From NCBI GenBank assembly GCA_012932295.1, contig JAAONU010000001.1, positions 40,100,780 to 40,164,779 on the forward strand: 64,000 bases of DNA, given 5' to 3'. Within the stretch, counting starts at the first letter, position 1; each line of letters starts with the position of its first letter. This DNA is from Cyclina sinensis. Lineage: Eukaryota; Mollusca; Bivalvia; Venerida; Veneridae. The notes beneath the pieces are model-generated. The model saw nothing but the letters and a program-made list of their open reading frames with translations, did no database searches and was not told the origin of the DNA. A program made the position numbers and the translations under genes. Shown in pieces: positions 24,801 through 39,800 of the stretch.

Positions 24801-27800
24801 AGCATAAACTTATCATTTATTGGTTTCAGGCCTAATTGGTTAACGCACATGCTGTTATTTTGTCATTTGTGAAAGTTACATAACCTAACAAAGTGCTTGT
24901 GGTAAAAGCTTTTAGGCCACACAATGTATAGCTATTTAACTGTCTACCATGACAAAGAATAGTTCCACTAGAATAAAGATATACAGTGCTAATGTGAGAG
25001 GTCATTAAGAAAAGTATTTGACAGTCATTTGAACTATTGTCTGTCTCCTAATGACAAAGCTGTAATATATTGATGTATGAAATGCAAAAAGATATTTCTT
25101 AATTTAATAGCTGTGGTTGTTTTGAGGTTAAAGAGGTTTTAGCAACTGGAGGGAAATATGTCAAACACCCATCCAGGTGACTGGCTATTATGTAACTCCA
25201 GTACCAATCTGTTCTGTCTTCTTTTAGGGACATAGTTTTCAGTATCATGTCTGGTCTCGATATTGGTGTCAAGTCAGATAAACATCTTTTTTTAATTCTG
25301 ATAGCTAATTCATATTTTATTTACATACAGTACACATCCTTTGATTGTGAAAGATCAAAATATTTGTCATGGAAAAAAGCAGTGGTTAAAGTTTCTTTAT
25401 AAATGTTTTGCCATGAAAAAGAAATATTTGACTGGAAAATTTGCTATGGCCTGTTGTTATCTATAACAGCTTAATGGTTGTTTTATGCCCCCATAGGCAT
25501 ATATGCTTGCTTTTGCGATTCGGTTATTTTTTGCAGAGTAATTGCCCTTTGTTTAATTTTACTTAATACTGCTTCTATGCACAACTCCTCCTGCAACTCT
25601 CATATGATGTTCACCAAACTTCCATAGAATTATATCATTATCAAGTTCCACAGTGCATATTATCGGGCTTTTGCAATTCGATTATTTTTATGTCCCCACA
25701 AAGTGGGGAGCATATAGTGTTGCACTTGTCCGTCCGTCCGTACGTCTGTCTGTCCGTACGTCTGTCCGTACGTCCCGAATTCTTGTGAACGCAACTCCTC
25801 TTAAACCGAATGGCAGATTTTGCTTAAACTTCCAGGGATGAACAACCTTAATATGTAGATGGTAGTAAAGGAAGGAATTTTTGCTGTGACCAAATTTAAC
25901 AGAATCATGGCCCTTTGTTGATTTTTTCACTATATACCATATAGAAATTTTGTGAACACAACTCCTCTTAAACCGGATAGCAGATTTTGCTTAAACTTCC
26001 AGGGATGAACAACCTTAATGTGTAAGATGGTAGTAAAGGAAGGAATTTTTGCTGCGACCAAATTTAACAGAATTATGGCCCTTTGTTGATTTTTTCACTA
26101 TATACCATATAGAAATTTTGTGAATGCAACTCCTCTTAAACCGGATGGCAGATTTTGCTTAAACTTCCAGGGATGAACAACCTTAATGTGTAAGATGGTA
26201 GTAAAGGAAGGAATTTTTGCTGCGACCAAATTTAACACAATTATGGCCCTTTGTTGATTTTTTCACTATATACCATATAGAAATTTTGTGAACGCAACTC
26301 CTCTTAAACCGGATGGCAGATTTTGCTTAAACTTCCAGGGATGAACAGCTTTAATGTGTAGATGGTAGTAAAGGAAGGAATTTTTGCTGTGACCATATTT
26401 AACAGAATTATGGCCCTTTGTTGATTTTTTCACTATATACCATATAAATAATTGAACATATGAATTTTACATTTGTAATTTAATTTAACATGTACATAAG
26501 GTTACCTGTAGATCATTTTAGGTATATGTACAGAAAAAATCTTACATACAGGATATACATGCTCTTGTTTATGAGCTCCTATGCATAGTGGGGGCATCCG
26601 TGTCCTATGGACACAGTTCTAGTTGGCATAGTTATTGCCCTTTGTTAAATTTACTAAATATTGCTTTTCTGTATAGTTCATACATTTCTCATTCAATTTT
26701 CACCACTCTTCACAGAATGATCATTATCAAGTGCCACAGCTCATATACTCAGGCTTTTGTGATTGGATAATTTTTGGTGGAGTTATTGTTGTCATTTAAT
26801 TTTACTTAATATTGCTTCTGTGTGCAACTCCTACAATTTTATAATTGAACTATATTTTTGCCTATGGTGTTCAACTGGAGCATAAAATTCCAAAAGTAAA
26901 AGGGTAAAAAAACTGTCTTGAAACACTTGTTCTCTAAAAGACTTATGGTATTCTATTGGTACAAAACACTTGATCAGTATCTTTTGAAACACATCAGTTT
27001 TGGAAATTTATTAATTTTACCTGCCTTGCAAATAGGACATATAATAGTCTTACCCTTAAATGTATGGGTACTTTGTTCAGTTCACAGACTGGAAAAGTTT
27101 TGGCACAAATGATCAAGGTAACCTCAAGTTATAAGCTACCATGACTGTGACCATTGCCATGTTTCAGGGTCATTGGTGTCGGTGACACATTTCTTGTTTT
27201 ATCATTGCTTAGAATTTTTACTTGCCATGGAAAAGAACAACTTCCATGGCAAATTGCCAAGGCAGTTTTTAGAACTGCAAGTCAAAATCAGGCATTGAAG
27301 GACACATTGACTTTAACATTGGCGTATCCATAATGTTCGAACCATATACAGGGATGATCTCATAATTACATGCAAATATATTCATTAGTCCCCCCTTTTT
27401 AACCAAGTTTTCAATGAAACCTGCTTATAGAAATGGCTTATATTGTTGTCCAAGCTAGTTGGCAGCTGGGCATCAGTCAAAATGGTTTCTCCTAAGTAAC
27501 TTTGTTAGGAAAGAGAAATCAAGGTGAAACTTCTTAATCATGCAAGTGGTTGAAATTGCTTTAGTGTTGGCTCAATATCAGGGTCACCTACGTAGATGGA
27601 AGGAAAATGTTTTAAGTAGGAAAAGAAAATTGAGATGAAGGTTTGTTTAAATACATAGGTTGGGATTGCCTTTTGGGTCAGAAAGTTAAAGTTTAGATCA
27701 AAGACAAGCATTTCCCACTCAATAAAATACTAAGGGAAGAAGAATTGAGATGAAACTTTTTATATAGACAGATGGTAAAAAAATACAGGTTGGAATTGCT

Positions 27801-30800
27801 TTAGTGTCAGCTTGCTATTTAAAGGTCAGTGTGGGTATCTGTGACAAAGGAGGACAGGTTCCACACAATAACTTTAGTTTAGAAACAGATATTAGATGAA
27901 AGTTGGTGTTTAGAAGAATGTGAGGAAGTTGTAAGGTGGTGCTGAATTCATTTTGCCTGAAGAAGAGAGTTATTGTCCTTGACATTGTTTAAAGATACAA
28001 AAGAGACGTAGGATGCCCACCTGCTTAGCTCAATAGGTAGAGCACTTGATTTGTAATCCATCGGTCGTTGGTTCCACCCCTGGGCAGGGCAAAATTTCTC
28101 TACACTGTATGAAATGTTTCATTGTTTAGTATTCTGAAAATATATAGCCTTGTAAAGGGAACTGTTGAGCATTTCTAGAAAATTCTGTCTTTTATATTCT
28201 TAATTTTCAGTAAGGTATATCACACTAACAGAGACATACAAAGAATGCATAAAGAAACATGAGGGTTAAACTGTTGTAAATATAATGTTATTTCGTTGCC
28301 AGATTTTTCCAGAATATCAGTGTACTGTCGCAACATCAGGGATTGCTTATATAAGTTAAACATTTGTCTTAAGCAGATCCTTTGAGTAGAAATCAATGAT
28401 ATTTACATAATATCATTACAGGGAAGACAACAGAAAATATACAGTCGTAGAAAATTAATTGAGAAAATGGAAATTAACCTCATTAACATAAATTTTGTAA
28501 AGGTTCATGTTCATGTGACTGTCACATGAGCGTTCATGTGACAGTAAGAACATAAAAGTCTAGATCATGTTGACAGCAAGTGATTGGAGGAAGGATCGTC
28601 AGGACCAGAAACTTTTTTTATGACACATATATCAAGTTAAACATAGAAAAAAGACATTTAGCAGTGTTCGTGATTAAATGAAACATCTTCTCGGGGAGGT
28701 AAAATACATGCACCGTGGGCTGGAAATAAGTTGTTCCATCCACACCAGGTGACTACCCACCTTAAATAAGAAACCTTTACCTTTACCTTCTAATTGAACT
28801 TTACTCCAATGCCTTTTATTTTTCTCAGAAAACTGTCATAAAGAATATTTTAAGTTTTCTAGGCAGAACCAGATTTACTATTGAAGCAAGTGAGATGCTT
28901 TGTGTATAAAAAAATCTCTTATCTTACCAGGTTTTTAGCTCACCTGAGCCTTTGGCTCATGGTGGGCTTTTGTGACCGGTCTTTGTCCGGCCTCCGGCGT
29001 CCGTCAACAATTTCATTCAAACAACATCTCCTCTGAAACCTCTGGGCCAAATTTGATGAAACTTGCCTGGGATGTTCCTTGCATGAAGCTCTACCAAAGT
29101 GGTTCAAAGAATTCAATTTCATCAAAAACTCTGGTTGCTATGGCAACTTAAAGGAAAAACTTTGAAAATCTTCTTGTCTGAAACCACAAGACCCTGAGCC
29201 TTAAGATTTGGTATGTAGTATTGTCTAGTGGACCTCTACCAAGTTTGTTCAAATTATGCCTCTGGGGTCAAATTTGGCCCCTACCCAGGGGTCATTTGAT
29301 TTTACATAGGCTTATATAGTTAAACTTTAAAAATCTTCTTGTCTGAAACCACAAGGCCCTGAGATCTAAGATTTGGTATGAAACAAGCTTTATCAAGCTT
29401 TTTCGAATTATTAGATTAGGTTAAAGGTCACTGAGGCTAAAAATAGGTTTATATACTGTACCTCATAGAGCCTTCATTTAAAGACTAATATCTTTGATAT
29501 TCGGTATATAAGATCCTTGCATGGACCTCTACCCATGGTTAGGGTTTTAGGTCACTGGGTCAAGGTCATCATAGCTTATGATAGATATTTCTACTTTCTA
29601 TCATAGAGCCTTTATTTATTGACTGATATTTTACATATTTACATATTTATATTTATATTACTTACATATTTTCAATTAAAAACATGAAATACTGCTTAAC
29701 TGCAAACCTACAGCCAAAATACTCAGGTGAGCGATCTAGGGCCATCATGGCCCTCTTGTTTTTTTGTGTATACCTTGTGAACACTATAGAAGTACAAGTT
29801 GATCCAATCCTCATGGAACTTTCTGAAAAAGTTTGTGTTGATGATCTAATGAAGAAGTTGAAACTTGGTTGTGTTAGGTTACCAGTTGAAATCAGTGAAA
29901 AAACTTAAACTCTTTTGGCAACAGTTTTACCCGATGTTCATGAAACTAGCTTAGAATGTTTTTTCTTGATATGAGTTTAATAATCAGTAATGTAAGGTCA
30001 TTTTGGGTTAAAAACAAGGTCACCAGCTGAAATGATTGGAATATCTTGAGAACACAGTACCTCATTCTTCATTACACATCTTTATGATGAGTGTGAAACT
30101 TGGCCATGTGCAATAAAAACTAGGTCAACTGCAGAGCTCACTATGTTTTTTTCAAACCTTGGTCAGAAGATTATTTTTATGACATTTAGGATAAGTTAGA
30201 AATTGGATAATATTGCATTAAAAACTAGTTTGCAAGTTCAGATCATTGCAAAATTTTAAGTATCAATTTTTTAGGCTTTTTTGTATTAAAAATTATTTAT
30301 TTTTTGTCAAAATGTATTCTTGATGATTTTTATACAAAATTTCATACTGGGACTCATGTAGTTGTCAGAAACAAGGTAATAAGCTCAGAAGTTTGGAACA
30401 CGTGTATTGAACCTTTTGTTTACTGTTGCTTAACTGTTCTCGTCTGATCTATTTCAGGTCTAGCTGCTATGAGAAAATACTTCATGAACAACAACAGAGA
30501 GTCAGCCTCCAGACTTGGTTACCTGATAACTCTGGGTCAGGCTCGCAATAAGCTGTTGGCAGAGGCAGAGGCCCGAGCCTTGGCTTTTGAGGGTATACAG
30601 CTGATGTTGATTGGCATTGATGGAGGGGTGTCAGAGGCAGAGCTCAATAGTTACCAGGTAACTTTATGATCTGTTTTTTTTTTCTTGACATTTTACAAGA
30701 TAACCTGTTTGACAGTTTGAATAAGCAGGTTTAGTTACAGACCTGAAGGTTCAGAATTTTGGGGGAAAATGTAATTGGATTTATCTTCAAACTCCAGTCA

Positions 30801-33800
30801 CTGTTCATAAGTGGAATAAAATGGTACATAAGTATTGCTTGATATTGTATGTGTTAAGTTACCTCCCCTGATTTTTATGCTCCAACAAAGTGGGGAGCAT
30901 ATAGCGTTGCACTTGTCCGTCCGTCCGTCTGTCCGTACGTCCCGAAATCTTGTGAACGCAACTCCTCTTAAACCGGATGGCAGATTTTGCTTAAACTTCC
31001 AGGGATGAACAACCTTATGTGTAGATGGTAGTAAAGGAAGGAATTTTCGCTGCGACCAAATTTAACAGAATTATGGCCCTTTGTTGATTTTTTCACCATA
31101 TACTATGTAGAAATTTTGTGAACGCAACTCCTCTTAAACCGGATGGCAGATTTTGCTTAAACTTCCAGGGATGAACAACCTTAATGTGTAGATGGTAGTA
31201 AAGGAAGGAATTTTTGCTGCGACCAAATTTAACAGAATTATGGCCCTTTGTTGATTTTTTCACTATATACCATATAGAAATTTTGTGAACACAACTCCTC
31301 TTAAACCGGATGGCAGATTTTGCTTAAACTTCCAGGGATGAACAACCTTAATATGTAGATGGAAGTAAAGGAGACCTTACATGTGTTTCAAAATTCAATT
31401 TTATTCAGACACTAATATTGTATTCCATCTGTAAAGTGACTAAATATGATGCCTCAAGAGTTAGGTGACTTTTTTATCATTAATACATGAATTGAGGAAA
31501 TTTCAACTGAAATGCTATGATAAGAACAGAATTTTGTAGACATTAAATGAAGCTGCTCTTGTTTACGAGCACATCTGCACAGTGGGGGCATCCGTGTCCT
31601 TTGGACACAGTTCTAGTTATGTTTCAGATGTTTGATCCAGTAGATGGTCCTGTTCTCATTGCTCCAATCACTACTCTTGCTTCAAATGAGAATCTTGCAG
31701 AACTCAAGGCCGACTTGTTACGATGTGAGTGAACAGATGATTTTTTTTATACTGAAGCAGACTTATGAAATTGACAGAAAAATCTTTACACTGGATTTAA
31801 AAACAAAAAAACACCTTCAGTAGGTTTATTGTAATATTTAAAGACTTTCAGCTATATTGCACCAACTGTTTGCTGTTTGTGTAAGAATATATTATGAAGG
31901 TGATGTTTTACTAAAGTACTATTTTATTTTATACAGTACCCATAGCTTCACAATCAAAGTCTTAGTTAAACATGATGGAATATTTCATTGTCATTTATGC
32001 ACCTGTTAATATTTTGTGATCTTGTGATCTTCTGTCCTGGGTATCTGACCAGGTGAATTTAGGTCAACTGCCAATCTGTTTATCTGTTTCCATCTGCTCG
32101 AGCTAAGTGCTCTGTCTAAATCCTGGGGGTTGGATTTTTGCCAGGAATCAAACACCTCCACCTTCCCACTTGCAATCTGAAATCCCAGCCAACATTGACA
32201 GGTGCATTGGCAATGGCCGTATTCATGTAATGGCTAAATTACTGGTACTGTATTTTTTATCTCATTCTTTTTTCATCTATATTGCAGACTTTATTCCTGT
32301 CACAAAAAAAATATACCAATAAACAGTTACAATACCTAACCAGTTTTCTACTGAGCTTGCCTTTGGGAATTATCTCTAATCAAGAAAGGCAGATGTTTGA
32401 ATAATTGAGAAAATGTATCTATAATTTCAGATGCCATGATCTCTAGAATAAGGAAAAGATATTGTAAGTTAGGTTTTTCTTCAAAAAATATTTTACTTTT
32501 CTCTTTTCTAGGCTATTTTAATGACGCATAATCAGTTTTCTTTAAATATTTACACATAAAAAATAGTTATAGCGTTTTGCCATGTTAACTTCCAAATTGT
32601 ATGTTGTAGCCTATGAGATTAATTAAGTCCTTAATTAAAGCCCTTAATAACTGAAAAATATAGTAGTCTCTTGCTAAGCTGAAATAATGTCACTTATCCT
32701 ATCAGTCAGGATCTTGAAACCTTACATGATGTGACCTACAAAAAGAGTTCTACTGCAAAGGTACATTTATAATTCTTTCAAAAATTTGACTTTCATTTGA
32801 AGCAAGTATAGAAAGGTAATGAAATGTTATGTATTTTGTACTTACCCTCGTCAGATGTCTGGGAATGTTGAACATGGTCCTGCTTCCTGAGCAGCCCTTA
32901 AACCTCACAGACAGCTCAAGACTTTGTTGTGTTATCATTGTTTTTTTTCCTTCTTTTTTTCTTTTTTTTTTAAGTGATTTTTTAATCATTATTTTGTTGC
33001 AATTGGTTTTCTCAAGTTTGTTTCCCATTTCAGTTCCATGGGATGCCAAATTTGACTTTATTGTTCTGTTACATGATGAGAGTGGACGTGTGGATGGTGG
33101 AGAAAGTGTAAAGTATTTCTTGCAGGATCTTTTTCATAGGTAAGATCCACAAACCAACCATTTTTAGTTATCCCAAACTTTTTCCAAAGGTAGCCCCACA
33201 CACAAACTTGATGAATCTGAGCCTGTATGATAGGTAGCCTTAGAAGCAAAAACCTATAATAACTGAGATAATATAAAAACTCCTTTATATGCGATCTTGA
33301 GTTGAGTTGAGCTTGTAGATATTTATTAACAAGTTTCAAACATTCGTTACCACACAGGAGCTTTTCTTCTTTGCATAAAACTTTTTCATTTCTGATTAGA
33401 CTGATAGAAAAGGTATCATTTTGTAGGGAACTTTTCATCAGACTTAAAAAGTAAAGTTGATATATTGCATATAATATTTTGCATGATGTTATTATGTGAT
33501 GCGAGTTTTTGTGAGATTTCCTCAGCTAGCCAGCCCTGGTAGCTTTATAGGTCTTTGCCTGAACCCAACATTCTCAGTTGGAAAGACCAAACATTACATG
33601 AGTGCAGGTTTTAAAGACTCTAAAAATATTCCCAACCACAGGATCACTCAGTTATGGTGGCTGATTTCTGCCATTTCATTCTGTCATGTTGGCAGGGTGT
33701 CTTTTCTCAATACATGACAGAACCACAAATGTAGCATTTGTCATATTGGCATGCTCTTTTGTTGTTCTTTTGTTGTTTCCATGCCAGAATGAAGAACGAC

Positions 33801-36800
33801 AATTATTTTATATGGTGCCTTCTTGACAATACCATACCACCAACTCAACAACACAAGTTGTACCGGCACCACCAACTTGTCATTTTGTTGTTCTGGCAGG
33901 GTTAAATCGAGTAAGAATGCAAGAATGACAGTATTACATATTTACTCTATTGCTCTGGTGCCTTCTGGCACACATACACAACCATTTTACATATATTATC
34001 TATATTGTAGATTTAAATCCATATTTTTATCAAAATCCAAATAATATTATTTATTTTTTTACTCACAAACTTGTTTACTTGTTTAACCCATATGACTGAT
34101 CAAGAAAGCATATCTGTAAAATGGTTGTGCATGCATTCCGAAAGGCACCTGAATGACAAGGTGATAGAGTAAATTTGTCGTTCTGTTGTGTGAGCATGTT
34201 TTCTGGATTAAACCCCACCAGAACAGCAGAACAACAATTTCGTGGTGCCAACATGACATTCAAGGGACACCGAAATGACAAATGCAAGCTGTCACCAAAA
34301 TGAGTTGTCATGTTGGCAGGAACTGAATTGTTGGTTGGTGCCCCCAAAAATGATACATTAGTCATTCTGTCATGTTGTCTCCCTGCCAACATGACAGAAT
34401 GAAATGGAAGAAATCAACCACCATATTCAGTTAATATTAGCAACTGCAACACATTTCTTTATGCACAAATCAAAGTGCTGGAAATGCCATAAATGGAATA
34501 GAATTAATGAATACATGATAGTTACAGCTGAATGATGTTTAAGGCTTTTGGCTCTTAACTGTGTCAGTGATCATTTGATTCATTAGCTTATCTCAGAGCA
34601 CTGACACTTAATTGGAAACAGATTCACTCAAACGACATTCAACCATTATTAAAATTGATTTTTTGGGCAGGAAAGAGAGGTTTTGGTATGCAGTGATATT
34701 GTGCTAGTAAATGATGGAAGCAATTAGCACACATCTCCAAAGGAGTATATATGTATGTCCATTCCTGCACTTGTTGCATCCTTAAGTGTTCAGGCTTAGA
34801 ATTGTTAAATGTATATTCATGCATTGATTTAAGGGTTAGGTGTTAATGACCTTTTGCCAACTGCTGAAAAGTTAACTGCTATTTAGATTTTCTGGTTTTG
34901 AACCCCTTGCAGGAACTTATATAATATATAAGATATAAATGCTCCCCCTAGTGGTGATTCATGCCTATGTGTGTGTTCATGTGTGCTTCATGTGGGCCTC
35001 TTGCTATTTCTGTCTAGGCCATAACTATGTCATGCTTGTAGGGATTTTATAATAACCAGTGTTTACACTGGAGAGGACTTTAGGTTTGCCCATTTCTGTC
35101 TGTACATCTGGATCCCACGGTATCATGTAACAGTATAAGTTAAGTTGATGAACTTTGGTATATGAATAGATGGCTGTATGGAAATTACGCATGTAACTTT
35201 TTTTTCCTAAGATCAAAATTCTGGTTGCTATGGTAACAGAAAGAGTCAAAATATGGCTTTAACAGATGGATCCTTTGATAACTCAAGAAGTATATGAGAT
35301 AGGTCAATAAAAATTAGCAAGGAATAGATGGCAATATGGAGATTATGCACCTCACTTTGTTTTTTACCTCTGGTCAAAATTCTGGTTGCTATAATAATAA
35401 AGTATAAAGCATATGTTTGCCATTATAATGGAACATTCCATATTTTAGGTAAGATAATTTTTACTGCAGTGGTGTTGTTCCTTTGTATTTTCAAGGTGGA
35501 ACCAGTAGGTAATTTGTGAGCAACACTAGTGACTTGTTCAAAATATTTGCACTGAATACCCAGAGGTATTGATCTGAATCATATTACAAAAAGAAAAAAC
35601 AGTAATAACAAACAAAAACTTTCAGAAAATGCTACAGTTAAGCTAAAACACATTTTTTACTCAAAGGTTTATGTCGTGCTGAGATGCCAGTGGTAAAAAG
35701 TAAGTATAGCTCTTCATGAAGATAACACAGATGTTTTGCAGTTGTTCTTTAAGCAGCATACATTTAGTTTTAATTGCTAGGTTTTTTAACGATATGGCAT
35801 ATACTTTAGATTTCTTAAAAGAGCTTCACAGAATCAATACTGACAATCACTATTGTTTTATGTGCACAGATATGAATTTGGTGTGAACAATGTTTTGGCT
35901 GGTGTGATAACATTTGGTGCTAATGTTAACACAGGAGCTGGGAAAGAAATTATTCTTGGAAGCGATTCATTCTATACAGCCCTGTACATGAAAATACTTC
36001 AGCTTTCCTTGACTCCAACAGGTAGAGTAAAATATATTATTGATAAGTATTAACCAGTCATTAATAAATATAAATTGAACAGAATAACTGTTAGCTGATC
36101 AGCAATAACTGATCTAACAGAAAAGTAGAAAAAATACTTGTAATAGTAAACTTCATGTTCATTTTTATCATGCTACTTGCCAGTTAAGATAATCAACTTT
36201 TGGGGAATAACAATGGATGTATTTAAGTAGAAGTTCCTAAACATTTTAGAATTAAATTTTCACTTTTATTATAAAAAATTAGTGTAAGAACTTGTCTGAA
36301 TAATGGAAAGGAAATAATTGTTGCGATAATAAGACACTGATGCATCAGTTCCTTTAGTTGTTCAAACATGAAAGACTATTGATTTGAATAAAAAATGGAA
36401 TATTGAATCAGCCGATGTCTAAAGCATAGTAAGTTAAGTCATGTACAAGTCATATATTTGTATCATGCAATGTCTGTTGACCTGTTGACCTATCATGCGT
36501 TGGTCAGGTGGCAATGCATCTGCTTGAAAGACTTTATTAACAATCCCTGCCTGATCAAAAAACAAAAAAATTTAAGAAGTATCCTCAAGTGAATATTCTA
36601 GAACAGCCATTATGTTAATTTCTGTTTGTACTGAATACAAATAGGAATTGAATGAATATGTTATACATATGTTTTTTTTGTCATCAGGAGGCCCAAATGT
36701 ACTGGCGGCACTTGATGCCCTCATTACAATGTTTGCCAATCATGGAAGACCAGGTGCCGCCAAAGTGGCGCTGTTAGTCATACAGGGAGATGTAAGGTTA

Positions 36801-39800
36801 GATGATCTGACAGCCAAAATACAGCAGGTTCGAGACCAGGGTAGGCAGTGTCTTATTGTTATTTTCATACTTTACTTAATCAGGTTTGAAATAGGATTCT
36901 ACAATGGACAGATTACCGGATACAGGATATTCTAACTGACACATGGAAGAATATCCAATCTCATCAATACTCTTCTGATGCAAACTGCTACTTTAACCTG
37001 CTTGATTAAATTAAGTCTGGTATGCATGTAAATTCAAGTCTGAAATGGGTGTTTATCATACCTGCCATAATTTTTCTGGCCATTTCAGAGATTTTGATAT
37101 CGAATTTCCGGGATTTGAGCCGATTTTCCACTGTTTATTGTTGAAAACTTAGCACTGGATATTATATCCATAGAATGTTATGTCTTTTTGTATCTTGAGC
37201 TCATTTCTAATATTGAATACATTTTCTTTATATCAACTTTTAAAAACCAGATTTATTTGTGTTATTTAATTCTTGTACTTTACATGGCTAACACAGTTAC
37301 TGTAAAAATTGAAATGCAGATTTGACTTGAATGGCATACACATTTTCAGACTATCTTTCATCCAGATGTCTATGAGCTTATGTCAGATGAAATTTAGAAC
37401 AGAAATCACCATGTCTATTGCTTTTTTCTTATTTCACTAGGCATATCTGTGGCAGCTGTTGGTATCGGCCCAGAGACAGATGTTGTTGACCTGAAGAGTA
37501 TTGCATACAACTCTGAGGCTGGGCTTGCATTCCTACAGACAAGTTGGCAGATGCTACAATACACGCCTGCCATGGATGCTTCTGTCATCGCATGTATGTG
37601 ACAACTGTTTGGATTTGTGGCTTTGTTTATATAGCTGTTAGTTAACTTGTATTTGTGGTTGTTCTTTGCATTAATGGATGTTTCTGAATTGTTCCAGTGT
37701 AAGGCAAAATAGAATCCTAATTAACTTTGACCCTTTGGCATGCTGTGTATATATTGTTTATTTGTCTCAGTATTGCCTTGATATCTGTAAACAGTTCCTA
37801 CCACTTAAATTGTAAATTTGGAAAGTGTCATTTTAATGCTGTCAATATGTGTGATATCTCCTATTTTTCCTTAGTTTAAGAATAAATAGGCAAAGACAAC
37901 TGTTAACATTGCCTCTTAAAGCTGGTGAGACAGTAAGTGATAAAAATCACTTTAAATCTATAGGTCACAAATACGATCCCCTACTCCTCTACTTACACTA
38001 TTTATTGTCTTATGGAAGAGACACTAAACATTGTATCAGTGCTATACACTGAGCATTGAAATGAACCAGGATTTTCTATAGGATGCTATCTGTATCTTGC
38101 ACTATCCACCACAACTTGAAATAATAAAACTCTGCAGGGAGTGTCGGTCATAAAGGCAGCTGGTACCAACAATAAAGAATATCAAATAGAAAGATAACCT
38201 TATTCATAACATGCACTTAAGTTTGCAGTTTATTTACATAGAATACATTGGAAACTAGTAATCAAATTCTTTGGAAAGAAAGAGTGAAAAAATACCAGTA
38301 ATTAAAATGATAGAAATAATTATGGATAATTTTATAAGATATTTTTGGCAATTTCTTTTTTCTAGTGGCAAGGGGAATATATCAGCCACAAGGAGCAGGG
38401 AACATTCTGAGATTGCCAAGTAAGTTGGTCTCTTATTTTTCATTAACTGATTATTTGACTCATACAGAATCAAGATACAGTCAGTTCTGCTAATGAAACC
38501 AGTCAAAAAGTGGTTTAGGTAATGATCTAATCTTAATATTGGACCTTATAAAATTTAGTTCTAAATTTTAGATTTTTGTTCTTTAAATCACTGATTTTTC
38601 ATTGTGGAAATAATTGTAGTAGTCTTAATATCAAAAGTTTACTGTAGTTTTGTATTTTTTTCATCCATTAATTGCTCTGTAAATGTAGAATGGTGCTCTG
38701 TAATTCTAGTTTTCTGGGTTTACAGTGTAAGGGTAGAGTAAAACTTCTACCTTTTATGTTAGGTTGGAATGCTACTGAACAATTACTTTCCTAGTTTCTC
38801 TTTAATGCACACTGGTCAAAACTTGGGGGAGTTCTTATTGGCAGTAGGTCAGTATAAACTTGAAGAATTTCATCTATAGTCAAGGAAAATAAATTAAATA
38901 AACTATAGATAAGTAAAAACTGGAAATACTTCTTTGGTATTCAAGCACAATGCAGTGGTCGGACAGGGTTTGAGCCAGGCATTATATTTCTGGTAGATGC
39001 CTCGGAGAGCATCCGGGACATATTTGAAGATGTCAAAGCTTTCACAGCAGCCATGATGAGTGGGTATGTAAAGAAAAAACTGCTTTTTGTTTTCAGGGGC
39101 CTTCTAATTGGTCTAAACATTACATGTAATCTTTTTTGTGTGAATATACTATAAATTCCTTACTTACACTTGCCACTTTGTATATCAAAGGAAGCATATT
39201 TCTTTTTATAATTTTTATCAAATTTCAAAATTTAATATCTTATAATGTTAACTAATGAATTCTTTGCTTTGGTTAGTTGGTGTGGAAACCTGTAGAGTAG
39301 ATTTCCTTTACAGGTTTACAATGCCAGGAGTTGATATGGGAGCTCTTGCATTCGCTAACGCAGTTTTACCGAATCATATTCCAATTGGAGAGTACCAAAC
39401 TTACGTGGAGCTATATGCGCATTTCATGAACTACATACAGATGGACCCCCTCTACAGGACAACAGCAACATACCTGGCAATAAGAAAAATGGTTGAAATG
39501 TTCACAACAGCAACTGTTGATTATAAAGAGAAAGTTGCAGTTCTTCTCACAGATGGCAAATCTGTCAATACCCCTCAAACAGAAATTGTAAGCAAACAAA
39601 AAGAACACTTTTTTCTTATTTTATAACTTTGCAGTTACTGATTGGGGCTTGTAGACAAAACTAGTTTCTTTGAGTTCCACCTTGTCTATCTACATGTAGA
39701 TGTGTTCTTATTCCATTGTTTCTTTGGCACTACCATATATTTTTTCTATTTTGAAGATGTTCTTTTTCAAAATTAATCTCGTTAATAGTGACAAAAATCA

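Noticed and set aside
28016..28090. Functional tRNA gene
   Set aside because: The B box lacks conserved bases and the T arm does not fold well. SINE-type origin fits better.
29684..29908. 74-codon frame with a hydrophobic start as a small secreted protein
   Set aside because: It begins inside the end of an interspersed repeat and runs into further repeat text.
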